Assembly (NCBI GenBank): GCA_964035575.1
Contig: OZ037861.1
Span: 496,001 to 560,000 of the forward strand
DNA length: 64,000 nucleotides
Source: Rhynchopus sp. YZ270_cl-10
Taxonomy: Eukaryota; Euglenozoa; Diplonemea; Diplonemida; Diplonemidae
Direction of reading: 5' to 3'
The notes below the pieces were generated by a model. It saw nothing but the letters and a program-made list of their open reading frames with translations, was not told where the DNA came from and did not search any database. Position numbers and translations under genes: made by a program. Of the stretch, positions 10,068-21,931 are shown in pieces. Each line of letters opens with the position of its first letter. Within the stretch, counting starts at the first letter, position 1.

Positions 10068-10499
10068 AAAAGTAAAATCTCAAACACACAAAGTAACTCA
10101 TCCACTCGCCTACTTTTTCAGTTGTTCTAACCTCATCGATCACCAAACAACCCACACAGGAACTTACACACAATTCATGTAGAAACAAAAAATGCACAAA
10201 AACTCACGCACAAGGTATTTCAGGTTAAAGAAACTCTTTTCTCAGCGCAAATTGACACCATCATCCATCCAGGTTCAAAATTAATAAATCTTATTCCGCG
10301 GAATCAAGGAATAATTATTCGTAAACGGTATGGTTTCGTAAACGGAAAACGGTATACAGGTAATATTATGGGTCGTAAACAATATTCAGGGGGGGTTATT
10401 TTTTTTATTTTTTGTGGGCAAAAATTGGTGGAAAATTTTTTTAGTCACTTTGGGTATCACAATAGGGGGGAGGGGGGAGGGGGGACTAGGATGCAGTGT

Positions 10500-10650
10500 C
10501 ACCACTGTTCACAACTTACACACCCTTCAGGCGTGTCAAAATTGGTGAAAAGTTGTGAAAAGTTGTGAAAAGTTGTGAATTGAATTGAAATTTTGTGAAA
10601 TTTTGTGAAATGCATACCCCCCGGGAAGCACCAGAATGGGATATACTCCG
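10500..10650 (-). repeat. Hairpin repeat G, copy 2
   Basis: Inverted relative to 1750-1885. It carries GTGAAAAGTT repeats, then TTTTGTGAAA repeats, ending in GCATACCCCCCGGGAAGCAC. The shared outer sequence GGTGCTTCCCGGGGGGTATG marks one boundary of the family. Confidence 0.6.
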
Positions 10651-10902
10651 TACATGGATACACACAGAACACACGGTTCCCCAGACATCTGTCAGGCAAT
10701 CACTGATTCACTTCACACAGGTCGGGCAGGCGCTGCCTGCGCATCCTCTTTTCCTGTCTGCTATCGATTCCAGGTTCACAACGTTCACACGTTTAGTCAA
10801 AATGCTTTGGGCGACGACTTCCTTTGGGATACACAAAACCACACAAAGCGCACATTCACAGACCAGCTGTGAAGCGTGGGATGCACGAGATAAAACGTGA
10901 TG

Positions 10903-11003
10903 TGGTGTACCTGTGTACCTGTGTACCTGTGTACCTGTGTACCTGTGTACCTGTGTACCTGTGTACCTGTGTACCTGTGTACCTGTGTACCTGTGTACCT
11001 GTG
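10903..11003. repeat. Minisatellite (TGTACCTG)n, about 12 copies
   Basis: Perfect 8-bp tandem repeats. All six frames are open over the array, which explains the ORFs of repeated CVPVYLCT type. They are not genes. Confidence 0.95.
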
Positions 11004-11134
11004 TTTTTGTAGCCATAAAAAATCCCAAAAAAAAACAACTCGCCCAAAAAAAATGGGCGAGTTGTTGGCCGAATTTGGGCGAGTTGCCGAGTTGTTTTAA
11101 CTCGCCGGGCACCTATGCCTAGGGGGTACGACTC

Positions 11135-12288
11135 CAGCCATTTTTTGCGCACGGAAAATTCATTTGGCATTATCTGGTCATCTCCAAGGCAACTGCGGGT
11201 GAAAAACACCCTCAGAGTGGGTCACAGGGGGCCTGTGGGTCGAAAAACGACCCAGAAGCCACCCCAGAATACAAAAAAATGGAAAAAAATAGTGAAAAAA
11301 CGGCTTTTTTCACGTTTTGGCCACTTTGGGCAAAATAGCGATTTTTCGAGAAAAAAAATCAAAAACCGGGATATTTTTTGACATCACAAAGCCTCCTTTG
11401 GCACAAATATACCCCAAAAGTGGGCCTGTGAGTCCATTCCAACCTGTTTTGGACATATTTGACACTTTTGGAAGTGTTTTTTTGGTGTTTTTAGGTCAAA
11501 AAAATGCCCAAGACGTCCCCAAGACATCCCCAAGACACTTTGCACACCCCCTGTTACGGTCATATTTTTTTCGTTTTTTTGCCTGAAACCCCCAAAATAC
11601 CCCTCCCGGACCCCACATAGTCCCGAATATCCATCACACACCCACTCAGAGTGAGTAGAAGCACCCCAAAAAAAATATTTTTTAAAGCCCTTCAACTTCA
11701 ACATGGATGCTGCCGAAACTGAAGCACAATTTTAGGGCTTTAAAAAATATTTTTTTTGGGGTGCTTCTACTCACTCTGAGTGGGTGTGTGATGGATATTC
11801 GGGACTATGTGGGGTCCGGGAGGGGTATTTTGGGGGTTTCAGGCAAAAAAACGAAAAAAATATGACCGTAACAGGGGGTGTGCAAAGTGTCTTGGGGATG
11901 TCTTGGGGACGTCTTGGGCATTTTTTTGACCTAAAAACACCAAAAAAACACTTCCAAAAGTGTCAAATATGTCCAAAACAGGTTGGAATGGACTCACAGG
12001 CCACTTTTGGGGTATATTTGTGCCAAAGGAGGCTTTGTGATGTCAAAAAATATCCCGGTTTTTGATTTTTTTCTCGAAAAATCGCTATTTTGCCCAAAGT
12101 GGCCAAAACGTGAAAAAAGCCGTTTTTTCACTATTTTTTTCCATTTTTTTGTATTCTGGGGTGGCTTCTGGGTCGTTTTTCGACCCACAGGCCCCCTGTG
12201 ACCCACTCTGAGGGTGTTTTTCACCCGCAGTTGCCTTGGAGATGACCAGATAATGCCAAATGAATTTTCCGTGCGCAAAAAATGGCTG
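11135..12288. mobile_element. Foldback element: 557-bp palindrome arms
   Basis: The left arm 11135-11691 and right arm 11734-12288 are near-perfect inverted copies around a 42-bp unique loop. The palindrome originally extended further. The left flank CCTAGGGGGTACGACTCCAG has its inverse at 15638-15681, displaced there by the 3.3-kb insertion at 12289-15637. The arms contain no supported gene; apparent ORFs occur symmetrically in both arms. It could equally be an inverted duplication. Confidence 0.9.
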
Positions 12289-12489
12289 CACGACGTTGAA
12301 GTAACTTACTTTACTTGTGGTTTTACTTGTGGTTTTACATGTAATAATTTTTACTTGTGGTCACAAGTAATTACTTGTGACCACAAGTAACTTTTACTTG
12401 TGCACAAGTAATTTTTTACTTGTGCACAAGTAACTTTTTACTTGTGCACACGGTGCGCTGGTCAGAGATCTGACCAGGTACCCAGGTAC

Positions 12490-14055
12490 CTGGGTACCTG
12501 GTTTGTCAAGGAAACCAAACTTTTTGTCACGGAAAAAGTCGTGATAGGGCACTGGGTACTGGGTACACTGTGTACAAGGATAAAAGTCGTGAAAGAGCAA
12601 CCACAGCTCCACATGACAAACACAAAAGTGTCCAGTCACGTGGGGCATTCATGCACTGAGGAGATAATGATCCAACAATTTACAAGAAAGATTACTTAAC
12701 CTACTGCTGGAAGTTGCCAGGTCGTAGTAACACACAAAGTGTGCCTCCGTTCGGGAAGACCGGATATTCTAGAGACCAAAAAGGCCTCAAGAATATCTTC
12801 CGGTAGTCAAGGTATAACCGAATGAACGGCCCAAGACCCCCGTGGAGAAGTTAAATGTTGTAATACTATCAAGTAGAAACTGCGACCACTGTCTTACCCT
12901 CCTCAATACATGGTGGAAGATGTCTTTCACAACCAATATCCTGTACCCCAGGTACCCATATTCCCAGACCCACGCAGTACCACGTCGCAGTACTACGCAA
13001 AATTTACCACCAGACCCGTGCACCTGAAGTGCAACACCGCAGACAGGCCAAACATGCGTTGGACTCAGAGGAATGCCCGCTGTGCAGGTATCATGAGAAC
13101 CAACTCCCAGCAACAAGGGGCGCCTTTTGGCGGGCGTTGTTGAGGGTGTTTGGGGTGCAAAGTTTTCCACAATTTTGATGCGCGGGTACAGAAGTGTTGT
13201 CTTGTTCTTTCATCTCTAGGAATGTAAATGTCAATCGCGTTTAACTACCACGAGGGCTTGTTCAGTGAACCCACGAGGGGTCGAAGGGGGTTGGTTATCC
13301 CATATCTATCAAAGGTTGTGTCGACCAGGCGAATCCACTATGTTACGCTGTACGGGTTAAATCCGAAGAAATAACGCTTTAGCAGCCGCAGGAAGTTTGT
13401 TAAAAAGAGTGCCTCACGCTACACAAACCACCACCCGCGATTGACTTAGATGTTATAACAAAGAGAATTCAGAACAAAACAACACCCTGCCCCATACACA
13501 CTAAATTGTCATGCTTCGAGAGCATGCCTGGGCCAAAATTACTGTGACAAAAAGGCAACAAGACCACCCACAAGGAGTGTGAATTGTGCACTGGATTTCT
13601 GGGGTAACGCAATATTTTCTTGTGCCTCGTCCTCCGCAAGCAGAGGACAGACTTTCCGGAAGGTTTCCAAAGTCGAATTTCTTGCACTAGCCATGCTCCC
13701 TGGGTTAATGGCAATAGCAGTGACTGACAAAATGTTCCCACCCCCCTTCATCCGCAAACTCAGTATTGATGCAGGTGAACGTGTGTGAGTTGAATGTCGG
13801 AGACGGCGAAGGTTCTCCTCGCACTCGCAGATGCTGTTCAGATTTCACGATCCTGTGATGAGTGGAAATGTGGGGTGTAGTTAGGTTATGGTAGCTTGGA
13901 AAATAGAAGTTAATTATGACTTCAAGAAAAATGGTTATCGAATTTGAGGATGTAGAAAGACAGGGATGCAAAAAGTAGTGTAAAACCCCCCATATGTGAA
14001 AATTGTATTTTCTGGGGGAGATAAAACCATACCTTGTCTGCACATTCACCATTTG
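12490..14055 (+). repeat. Repeat F, copy 1 (~1.55 kb)
   Basis: Begins with GGTACCCAGGTACCTGGGTA and ends near CACATTCACCATTT. It aligns along its length with 46085-47688 (same orientation) and 43375-44640 (opposite, lacking the last ~300 bp). The copies differ by scattered changes and small indels. Short ORFs on both strands are interrupted differently in each copy, so no product is assigned. Confidence 0.85.
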
Positions 14056-14274
14056 TGCCAGCGCCTCTGAGGGATAGAAGCTGGTTCTGGATCAACGTGG
14101 ACTGCTCTTAGGGGAACCGGGGAACCGTTCCCTGGTTCCCGTTCCGAAATGACCGGTTCATTATACTCCAGTTCCGGGGGTATCGGACTGTTGGGGCCCC
14201 CTCGCCCGACCCCCAGATGACTGGCATGACAGCACCTTAATTTTTTTCTGCTCGCTGCGCTCGCGGAAGTACAC

Positions 14275-14700
14275 CCCAAAAAAATTTCCGCTCGCTTCGC
14301 GCTAACTTTTGGAAAAAAATCTGAAAAATCGTGCTTCGGGCCCAAAAAAACGCACCTCAAATAGGGTTACGTCTGGGGGTGAAAAAGCAGTGTTTTGTGG
14401 CATTTCCGAGCTGTGGTGGGGCATATTCGGAAAAGTGGACAAATTTTAGTGACTTAAATTTTCACATAATATGAACCCATACTCCTAAACAAGGGCATTT
14501 TCAGTCTGAAAACCCAAATTCAGATGAAATTGTGGTGTTTTTGACTGGGAACAGGTAGCGCCGCAGGCGCACGGTACCCAACCTTTTTCCTTTCCCTTTT
14601 CTCTGCTTTCTTTTGATTGCGCGAGCTGATTGCTCTCCACGGTGGGGTCACATGTGTGTGTGAAAACACTCTAAAGTACCCGTACTCTGAACTATGAGAT
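14275..14700 (-). repeat. Repeat family D, inverted copy
   Basis: Contains, in reverse, the landmarks of the family: TTCGCGCTAACTTTTGG, CACCTCAAATAGGGTTACGT, the GTGGTGGGGCATATTCGG core, ATGAACCCATACTC, AAATTGTGGTGTTTTTGACT, GCGCCGCAGGCGCACGGTAC and CTCCACGGTGGGGTCACATG. It is the longest continuous copy and shows how the separate D pieces at 44995-45656 and 50816-51010 join. Confidence 0.8.
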
Positions 14701-14704
14701 TCCT

Positions 14705-15490
14705 CTGGTTCTAGTAAAGAAACCCCGGTCTCAAAAAGTGCGTAAATATCCTTTTCCGCCCAAGAGGTCGTTTTGTTGCATTTCCGAAGACCCACCCACG
14801 AGACCTGTCAAATCTATGTGACATGTTATAAAATAACATCCAATCTCGCATGTCGTATCACCAAAAACCCTAGTAACATTATCATCATGTGTGGGATGGT
14901 AGGTGTTCACATGACTCGTCACAACTCTTCACAACACAGTCTATGACATATATTGTTGTGAAAGAGTTGTGAATTGAAATGAAAATTTGTGTTCTCCAAT
15001 ACCCCGAACACCACCAGGAAAATTGAGCCTTTTGAGCCTTCTTTCGAGCCTTCTCAAGGAGAAAAAGTTTAATTTTCCCAGTTTGTAATTTTGTTTTGCC
15101 GTACAATTGGAAATGAAGCGTTCCTTGTGCTAGTGATCGAAGAAGACGGTGTAATCTTCTTCACAGGATTTGATCTTCGAAAATTTCAGAAATCCTTTCC
15201 GAGCAATGTCGTAGGTTTCTTATGAGGCGTTCTTCTGAGCACCCTCATAGATATTTGCTGCCTGCTTCTTCGTAGCCCTTCGCGATTTTGTGTTTTTGAC
15301 GTTAAAATGCCTATGGGTGTTTTTTGGGGGTGAAAAAACCTCAAAAACGCGTTTTAGACCCCTAGAAAGGCTCAAAACTGCTCAATTCTGGCTGGAATTG
15401 CAAAATTGGGCACTTTTAGGGTATGACCAAAAAAATTTTCGAGAGTTCAGTTAGTACAGAGGCGCACCTTAGAAGGTTTTGACAGGTGAT
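14705..15490. other. Element interior without a gene
   Basis: Contains a short relative of hairpin repeat G (14925-14985). It also has repeat L (about 15300-15445, AACGCGTTTTAGACCCC and AAAAATTTTCGAGAGT), which recurs at 48960-49090. No coding region is supported. Confidence 0.6.
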
Positions 15491-15681
15491 TTTTACTTGT
15501 GCACAAGTAAAAAGTTACTTGTGCACAAGTAAAAGTTACTTGTGATCACAAGTAATTACTTGTGCCACAAGTAAACTATTTTCACAAGTAAAATTACATG
15601 TAAAACCACAAGTAAAGTCATTTACTTCAACGTCGTGTGGAGTCGTATTTACCCCCCCCCCCCCCCCCCCCCCCCCCCTAG

Positions 15682-16524
15682 GCATACTGTGCAGGCGAGC
15701 CGTTTTTAGGCGAGTTTTTCGTTTTCCTGATTTTCAGGAAAAACTCGCCAAAAACTCGCCCTACTCGCCCATTACTCGCCTATTACTCGCCAAAACTCGC
15801 CAAAAACTCGCCAAAACTCGCCTAAACTCGCCAAAAACTCGCCTAAACTCGCCTAAACTCGCCCACATTTGGGTGCAAATCCTGGTGCACATACGCACCT
15901 TGGGGGTGAAAATGTGCACCAGGATGTGAAAATGGAGGGCGGGGGTGACTGATGACAACATGCCACTCGAAAACACACAAAAAAATTGAAATTGTGTCAC
16001 TTGTACGTCTAAAGGCAACCATGTCACGGCAGTGGCTGACAGGCATGTATGTAAACATTTGCTCCAGGGGAAGATCCAAGCGTGCCATAGATCCCGGGGG
16101 ACAAGACGTGCTACAATCCGGAGGATGACGAAGACATGAGCCGGGGCTACACTCGCTATACAACAATGTCCTCGCCATGCCGGTAAATGGCAACCCTGCA
16201 GGCCACCCCTTGGCGGTATTCCTCCACGACTACATCGCACCCATCTGTGCAAGCTTCATGGATCCGCAGAAGGTACAGCTGGACTGGTGGTACTGGTTGT
16301 GGAAGCCTACAAAGCAAACTGTAGAGGTCTTGTTCAAGTGGAACGAAAAAATTTTTCTCTTCAAAACTCAAATTTCCCTCATATTTTCGTGTGTACACTT
16401 TTCCCAAGGTAAAATCCCTACCAAAAAAAAAAAACTCGCCAAAACTCGCCCCCCAAAAATGGGCGAGTTTTAGGCGAGTTTTTGGCGAGTAGGCGAGTTT
16501 TTTTTACTCGCCCGCACAGTATGC
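15682..16524. mobile_element. CTCGCC-repeat TIR element flanked by CTAG
   Basis: TIRs GCATACTGTGCAGGCGAG / CTCGCCCGCACAGTATGC (one mismatch) lie inside CTAG on both sides, within a poly-C/poly-G context (27 C before, 13 G after). Many irregular copies of ACTCGCCAAA fill the left end and their inverse the right end. The middle (15880-16400) has no convincing gene. A related CTCGCC hairpin lies at 11038-11107, directly against the other end of the foldback at its CTAG. Confidence 0.85.
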
Positions 16525-16604
16525 CTAGGGGGGGGGGGGGTAAATGACCACGAATAGGACTGATGCATTTTTTTGTACGACGAGATGTGCATCTGGGAGC
16601 TGAT

Positions 16605-16700
16605 GCAAACCTTGTGGGTTTGAACTGTCTTTATCGTAAACCTTGTGGGTCTGAATTATCTTTATCGAAACCTTGTGGTTTGAATTGTCCAAAAGTCACA
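16605..16700. repeat. Short tandem repeat, ~35-bp unit, 3 copies
   Basis: AACCTTGTGGGTTTGAA with TGTCTTTATCG occurs three times with small changes. It lies about 400 bp upstream of the next gene. The rest of 16530-17078 is C/T-rich and non-coding, as expected for a leader region. Confidence 0.7.
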
Positions 16701-17078
16701 CTTGGGGGTACCAGAATGTCCTTACCCCAGTGATCATTGATTCAGCTTGAGGGGGAAAGGGGGGAGGCATAACAAACGTGAACAGTGTAGTATAGTGCAG
16801 GAAGCGGGAACACAAAGTAAACACATCTACGATTCTGAGTCAACTTTTGTTTGCCCTTCCTTCACTTTTTTTACCCCCCCACACGCTCCTTCACCACATC
16901 AGGTCTCACACATACAGCTCTACACCTTCAAACCACAAATACCCAGGCACTCCCACCACCCAACCTTTCCTCCTTTAATGCCCCCGCTAATTGCATGAGT
17001 TTTTTTCTTTTGTCATTTTTTTCCCTTAATTTTGCACAATAAGCTTATCCTTTATACACCCTTTTTCCCTTTTTTAAA

Positions 17079-20000
17079 ATGCGCTATCTTGTGACCCTTT
17101 GTGTTATTCTGATGACCTCAGTTTGGTGTTGCAGTGGTGTTGATACGAAGACACAGACGTTGACAGCTTCTACTTCACAGAGTGGTACTGAAACGCTGAA
17201 TACCGCGACAGGGAGTATGTCTGCGACACTTCCTTCAGGGACGCAGAGTGTTTCGAAGAGTGGGAGTCAGTCTGTGAGTCGGAGTGAGACAGCGACGCTT
17301 CCGACAGCGAGCGAGACACAGACAGAGTCTCGTAGCGAATCGATCACCCTCCCGGATGCTACACTCTCTAGGTCAGTCTCCGTCTCGCTCCCTTCAGGGA
17401 CTGCATCAACCTCTTCTTCAATCACACAAAGCGAAACGTCAAGCGTAACGTACTCCCTCCCATCCCAGACGGTGTCCGACTCAGGTACCCCATCCTTTTC
17501 GAAGTCTAATACCAAAACCGAATCGTTAAGAGTAGGAGTAGTGTCAGTTACGCAAGATTCTTCGGTCTTTTTGAACACCAATTTGACGGCAGCTCTGGCA
17601 GGGAGTGTTGCAATTAATGTACAAGGGTTTCCAGAAGCATTTCAGGTTGGAGCTTCCGTTGTGATCACCCCGACTGGATATTCCAAAGTAGTGTTTCAGC
17701 CAGGGTTTTTGCAGGTAGAGTGTTGCGATACAGTGGCGTCGTACAGCTTTGCTATGTATGGGGTGGTGGCAGGGTCGGAGATGGTGTCGTGGGTGATCTC
17801 CCCTGGGGTGAATAGCTCGGTGGTGACCCCAAGCAGCTCCTGGGCGGACATTCCTGCGCAGCCAATCACAGTACACGAACAAATCCGTATCACCTACAGT
17901 GGTTACGATTTTTTTAAAGGAGCCTACCCACACCGTTATTCCCCAAGCCTGGCAGTGATGCTCAGCTCTACCCCCAGGCAAAACGTAGCGTTAACCTTTG
18001 TTGTACAGAGCTTCGGATTAGATACATCAACCACAGCGTTAAAGGAGTTGGAAAAAAAAGTAGGGACTGACATTGCATTGCTTGAATCCGAGGCGATGAG
18101 TGTGTATAACCGTAGTGCTTTGACGTTTAATGTGAAAACCACGTCGTTTTCTTGGGGGGAGACGGAAAAAGGGTTGACGGTGATGTGCGCATTTCCTGGA
18201 GTGTATGTGGTTGGGTTTGAGTTCGGGGGTGCAGATCAGCCGGAGTTATATGCCGGGGTTGAGGTGTTTGAATTTGTGTGTTTGGTACCAGTTCAGTTGC
18301 GGCTGATCAACCATAACACTCTTCCACCATTTGTACTGGCGGAGAGCAAAATGATTGAGGTAGTGCTTGACAGCACGCACCGAGATTATAACAGTTTTTC
18401 GGTCGAATTGACGTGTAGGTCGGTACCGTATGATGGTGTGGTTAGTGTTGCTGCTGCCTCGTCTTCTCCTGCAATCAGCGCGACGTTGACGCAGACGTTA
18501 ACTCAAGGGTTTAAAACAGCGACAAAAATGGGGTCGAATCTGACCCTAACGGAGCTTATTGAGTCTGCAGTGTTGTCTCCAATCGAACCTTCTACACCAG
18601 CTCCAATCGATTCAGATCCTGCAGCATTTATCTTCACCCCTGCTCTGGTTTCTGTCGTTTCCCCTTCCGGTGCGAGATTCTCCTTTACCCCAAAAATGTC
18701 TGGTCGGTACAATGTAAGTTGCACCTCACATAACACAGATTTTTATAGTCCAGCATCGCTCGATGGGTTTGTTGTGATCGACAAAATCTCTGTTGTAGAT
18801 CCGGTGGTTCCTCCGATTCGGGTTATTTCGAATACTAATGTTGGGCATGTTGGGTTGAGTGGATTGATCCTTTTGGATATAAACACTCCACCGAGAATGG
18901 GGTTGACGATACGCATCTTCGGAAACGGCCTCAAAGTGGTTCCAGAACAACTTAGCTACGATACTACACAGTTTCAACACACCTTCCGCGTCTTTTCAGA
19001 GTGGAATGCAACAGATGCTATGCTCTTTTTTGAACATACTGGAGCATCTATGGCAGACTTCGCGCCAATCTCCCCGGTCATAGTTAATATAACCGGTCCA
19101 AACCCTCTTTGCCCCGACTACGGCCAAACTGAATGTACTCTGCATTGGGAGGATATGTGCTGGTGGGATGGTGGGTCCTGTAGAAATGATGAAATTCCGT
19201 TTACCGTTCCAGAGTATTCAGATGTATTCGAGGGTGATCCTACAGCACATACAGTGTCGATTCCGACTGCAGTGACGGGGGGTGTTACGTTAAGCATGTC
19301 TGGAGGGGGGCTTGCGTTTTCTCAGCCTAATGTTAGTTGGAAAGGAGGGGAAGGGGGTGCCAAGGCATATGTGTTGACTTCATCATTGCTGACTGGGGAG
19401 ACAAAGCGGTTTTCTGATTTGCAAGCGAACTTTCATGTGCGTGGACCGGATTATCATCACTTTGGCGCTACCTCGTTTGTTGCTGCAAGAATTCTTAGAG
19501 TAAAGCGAAGGCTGCAAATTATTACTCCAGTCGCCTTTTCTGGGAACTTCCCGTTTCTTTATGTGAATGCGACGTCGAGGGAGATTGTGATGCGATTGGA
19601 GGAGACACCGTCGCAAACCTTAACAGTCACTCCGGTGTACGATGCTGGCAGTGGTGTTGTGTTTACACCGAAGTCGTTGGTGTTTTATCCCGGAGAGACA
19701 GAGCATGTTTATAAAATTAGCGCTTCTGGGGTGTTGGGGGGAGTGAACATCAGCTGGACGGTGTCCGGGTTGGACACAGCGAACTACATCACCCCGGGGT
19801 GGAAGGTGGCAAAGGTGTTTCCGACGAATGCCATCGCAGTGCCGCCGCTGCCGACTGCGTCCGATGGTATATGGAGTGCGCCTCAGAGGGTGCATGTGAC
19901 ACGTGCCCCGTTTTCTGCGTTGCATTTGGTAATATCATCAAAATCAACCTCCGTTCACTTCAGAGAATGTACCAAAGATGGTCGTCCTCTGGGCGGAACC

Positions 20001-21931
20001 AGCATAGGGGTGTCAGAGGTGGAGGTGGTGCATCAGAGTGTGAATCTTGTGTTGAATGCGTTGGTGTTGACAGTGTACTTCCAGGTGCGTGGGATTGCGC
20101 TTGGTGCGCATGTTGTGGTGTACAACCTGACGGGGCCAGAGAGGCTGAACTTCGTGACCCCTCCGCAGCAGGTCCTTGTCGTGCATGAGAAGCCGGTGTG
20201 GGGAGGAGGGCTGCCTCAGATGGGAGTGGACCCTCATTGCAGGTATGTGGAAATGGGGAGTGGTGCTTACTAAATATGGGGGGTAATTATTGCGTAGAAT
20301 ATGGCCCCAAAAGTGGCGTGTGTGAGTCTTTTTCATTTCTGGGTTCGATAACCCCCGCGGAGTGTCAGTGCCCCATGCTGTCCCAGAGGGGGTGTTTTGC
20401 ACAAAAAATATCAACGCCACCCACTTATTTTTTGAGGTTCCCTCTTATGAACTTTTTCTTGTTTTGGTTGTTTCGCCGATATTAGTGTTGGGGTGTTTAG
20501 TTCTTATGTCACACACACAACAGAGTCTCCACCGGGCGGAACAAATTCACCAGAGTCGGCATCGCGCCAGCATCCCCAGAAACCTGCAGCATCAACAACC
20601 CATACGACGTTTTCGAGCTGTGTCAAATGGTATGTGGACAAAGGGGTTGTCCCACTCAAAAGCCACTCCCCCTTTTTTAACTTCCCACTTCACTTACGTT
20701 AGGTAGCTAAAAACAACAACATAGGGAGGGCAAACCAAAATGTTCTTCGACCTCCAGGATTTTTCTGGAAGTTCGACCTTTTTTTACGGATAATTTGTAC
20801 GAATGCTGTATTGATCTCTACTCTGAGACTTGGCTTAAATTCCCAAATCCTCCAAACAATCTTTGGACTACAAATTATTTGAATATTTCTGTACCCTTTT
20901 CCCTTTTCCCTTTTTTCACAACACCACAACAGCCCAACCAAATCGACTGCGAGAACGAACTCCGTCTCAACGGCCGTCCCTGCATCTGGCAGCCCCAGGC
21001 ACAGTCCTGCGTCTACGGGCTTCCCAGCGGCAACGTCACACACTATGCCGTAGGCGGCGGGCACAGCATCTTCCGCCTTCTCGACGGCACCGTCTGGACC
21101 GCCGGCAGCAACGAATTCGGCCAGCTGGGACACTCCTGCAACGGAGGCCTTGGGTGCCAAGACTCCGTCAGCTTTCAGGAGGTCCTCTTCGAGGAGCGGG
21201 ACCTTGCTGGGGTGTGCCTCGACAGCACCACCGTCAACGGCGTCACAGTATGCAGGCAACACTCCGCTGCCTCCTTGGTCTGGCGCGGCGCTGCCGACTT
21301 CGTTGCTTCCGTTTACGCCGGCGAATCGCACACCTCCGTGGTAACAGCTGGTGGCAGAATGTACTCCTGGGGTGCCAACAACCACGGCCAGCTTGGCATA
21401 GCTGCGTCACATCTTCCCATCGCCCCTATACCCACCATAGTAAACATTCCCGAACGGCCTGCCATAGAAAAGATTGCCTGCGTTGCAGTAGGCGCATACC
21501 ATACTCTCGCCGTATCGGATGTAGGGAAGGTGTACGCCTGGGGGTGGAATTATTATGGACAGCTGGGTGACGTTGGGTCGTACCGTGGGGCGCAGAGGAA
21601 GCCGGTGTTGATAACGCATGCTGTGTTTGCCTGGGCGACAGATATCCCGGTGTCGGTGTCGGCCGGGGCATACCATAGTGTGGCAGGGACAGCGTCGGGG
21701 ACAGTGTATTCTTGGGGGAGGAATAATTATGGGCAGCTTGGGCGTGCGGGGTTTGATGATGTGCAGCCGCGTCCGACAGACAAGCAGGCCCCGCCAGAGG
21801 TGTTCCATGGGGGTGCTAAGCAGCGTCCGTGGGGCTGTCTGCTGTCAGATCGGATAGACTACAAAGAATGGCCTGGAGGTACCGACTTCACCCGAGGGCG
21901 TGTCGAACCGACCGTTTACCAGAGGAGGTGA
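17079..21931 (+). CDS. Secreted Ser/Thr-rich protein with C-terminal RCC1 repeats
   Basis: Proposed as join(17079..20242, 20524..20629, 20933..21931), 1422 aa. Both introns start GTATGT and end AACAG, and splicing keeps the frame exactly, bringing together HC-R-VSTGRNKF and FELCQM-PNQIDCENE. Residues 1-21 form a signal peptide. Residues 22 to about 150 are a Ser/Thr-rich, likely glycosylated stalk with SRSE/SVSLPSG repeats. The middle is beta-rich with YNVSCTSHN-type segments, and a Cys/Trp motif (CPDYGQTEC, MCWWDGGSC) lies near residue 675. Exon 3 opens with a Cys-rich PSI-like stretch and then four RCC1-type repeats (GSNEFGQLG, GANNHGQLG, GWNYYGQLG, GRNNYGQLG). RCC1 repeats build beta-propellers, usually cytosolic or nuclear, so their place behind a signal peptide is unusual. 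No TM anchor is visible. An alpha-type module follows 17 bp after the stop. Confidence 0.78.
20243..20523 (+). other. Intron 1 of the RCC1-containing gene
   Basis: 281 bp, GTATGT to CAACAG. It contains GCGTAGAATATGGCCCCAAA with GTGTGTG, a short repeat also found at 22050-22095 and 62935-62985. This explains a Cys-containing open frame (CGNGEWCLLNMGGNYC) that would otherwise look coding. Confidence 0.7.

Larger units (their letters stand above)
12289..15637. mobile_element. 3.35-kb TIR element inserted in the foldback arm
   Basis: The ends are CACGACGTTGAAGTAA and its inverse, followed inside by long subterminal arrays of ACTTGTGCACAAGTAA and CTTGTGGTCACAAGTAA palindromes (12300-12450 and 15490-15630). 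Comparison with the left flank of the foldback gives the empty site GGCTGGAGTCG and a 2-bp TG duplication. The interior carries repeat F copy 1, a family D copy and repeat L, with no intact ORF. A solo end of the same type lies at 34485-34687. The transposase family cannot be told from this. Confidence 0.85.

Noticed and set aside
12787-13170. Repeat F as a piggyBac transposase gene
   Set aside because: The Cys/His resemblance is confined to a short stretch with stops in every copy, and no TTAA ends are seen.
20243-20485. Cys-rich frame CGNGEWCLLNMGGNYC as an exon
   Set aside because: It does not connect in frame to the next exon without a stop, it contains a dispersed repeat found at 22050 and 62938, and an in-phase GTATGT..CAACAG intron removes it.
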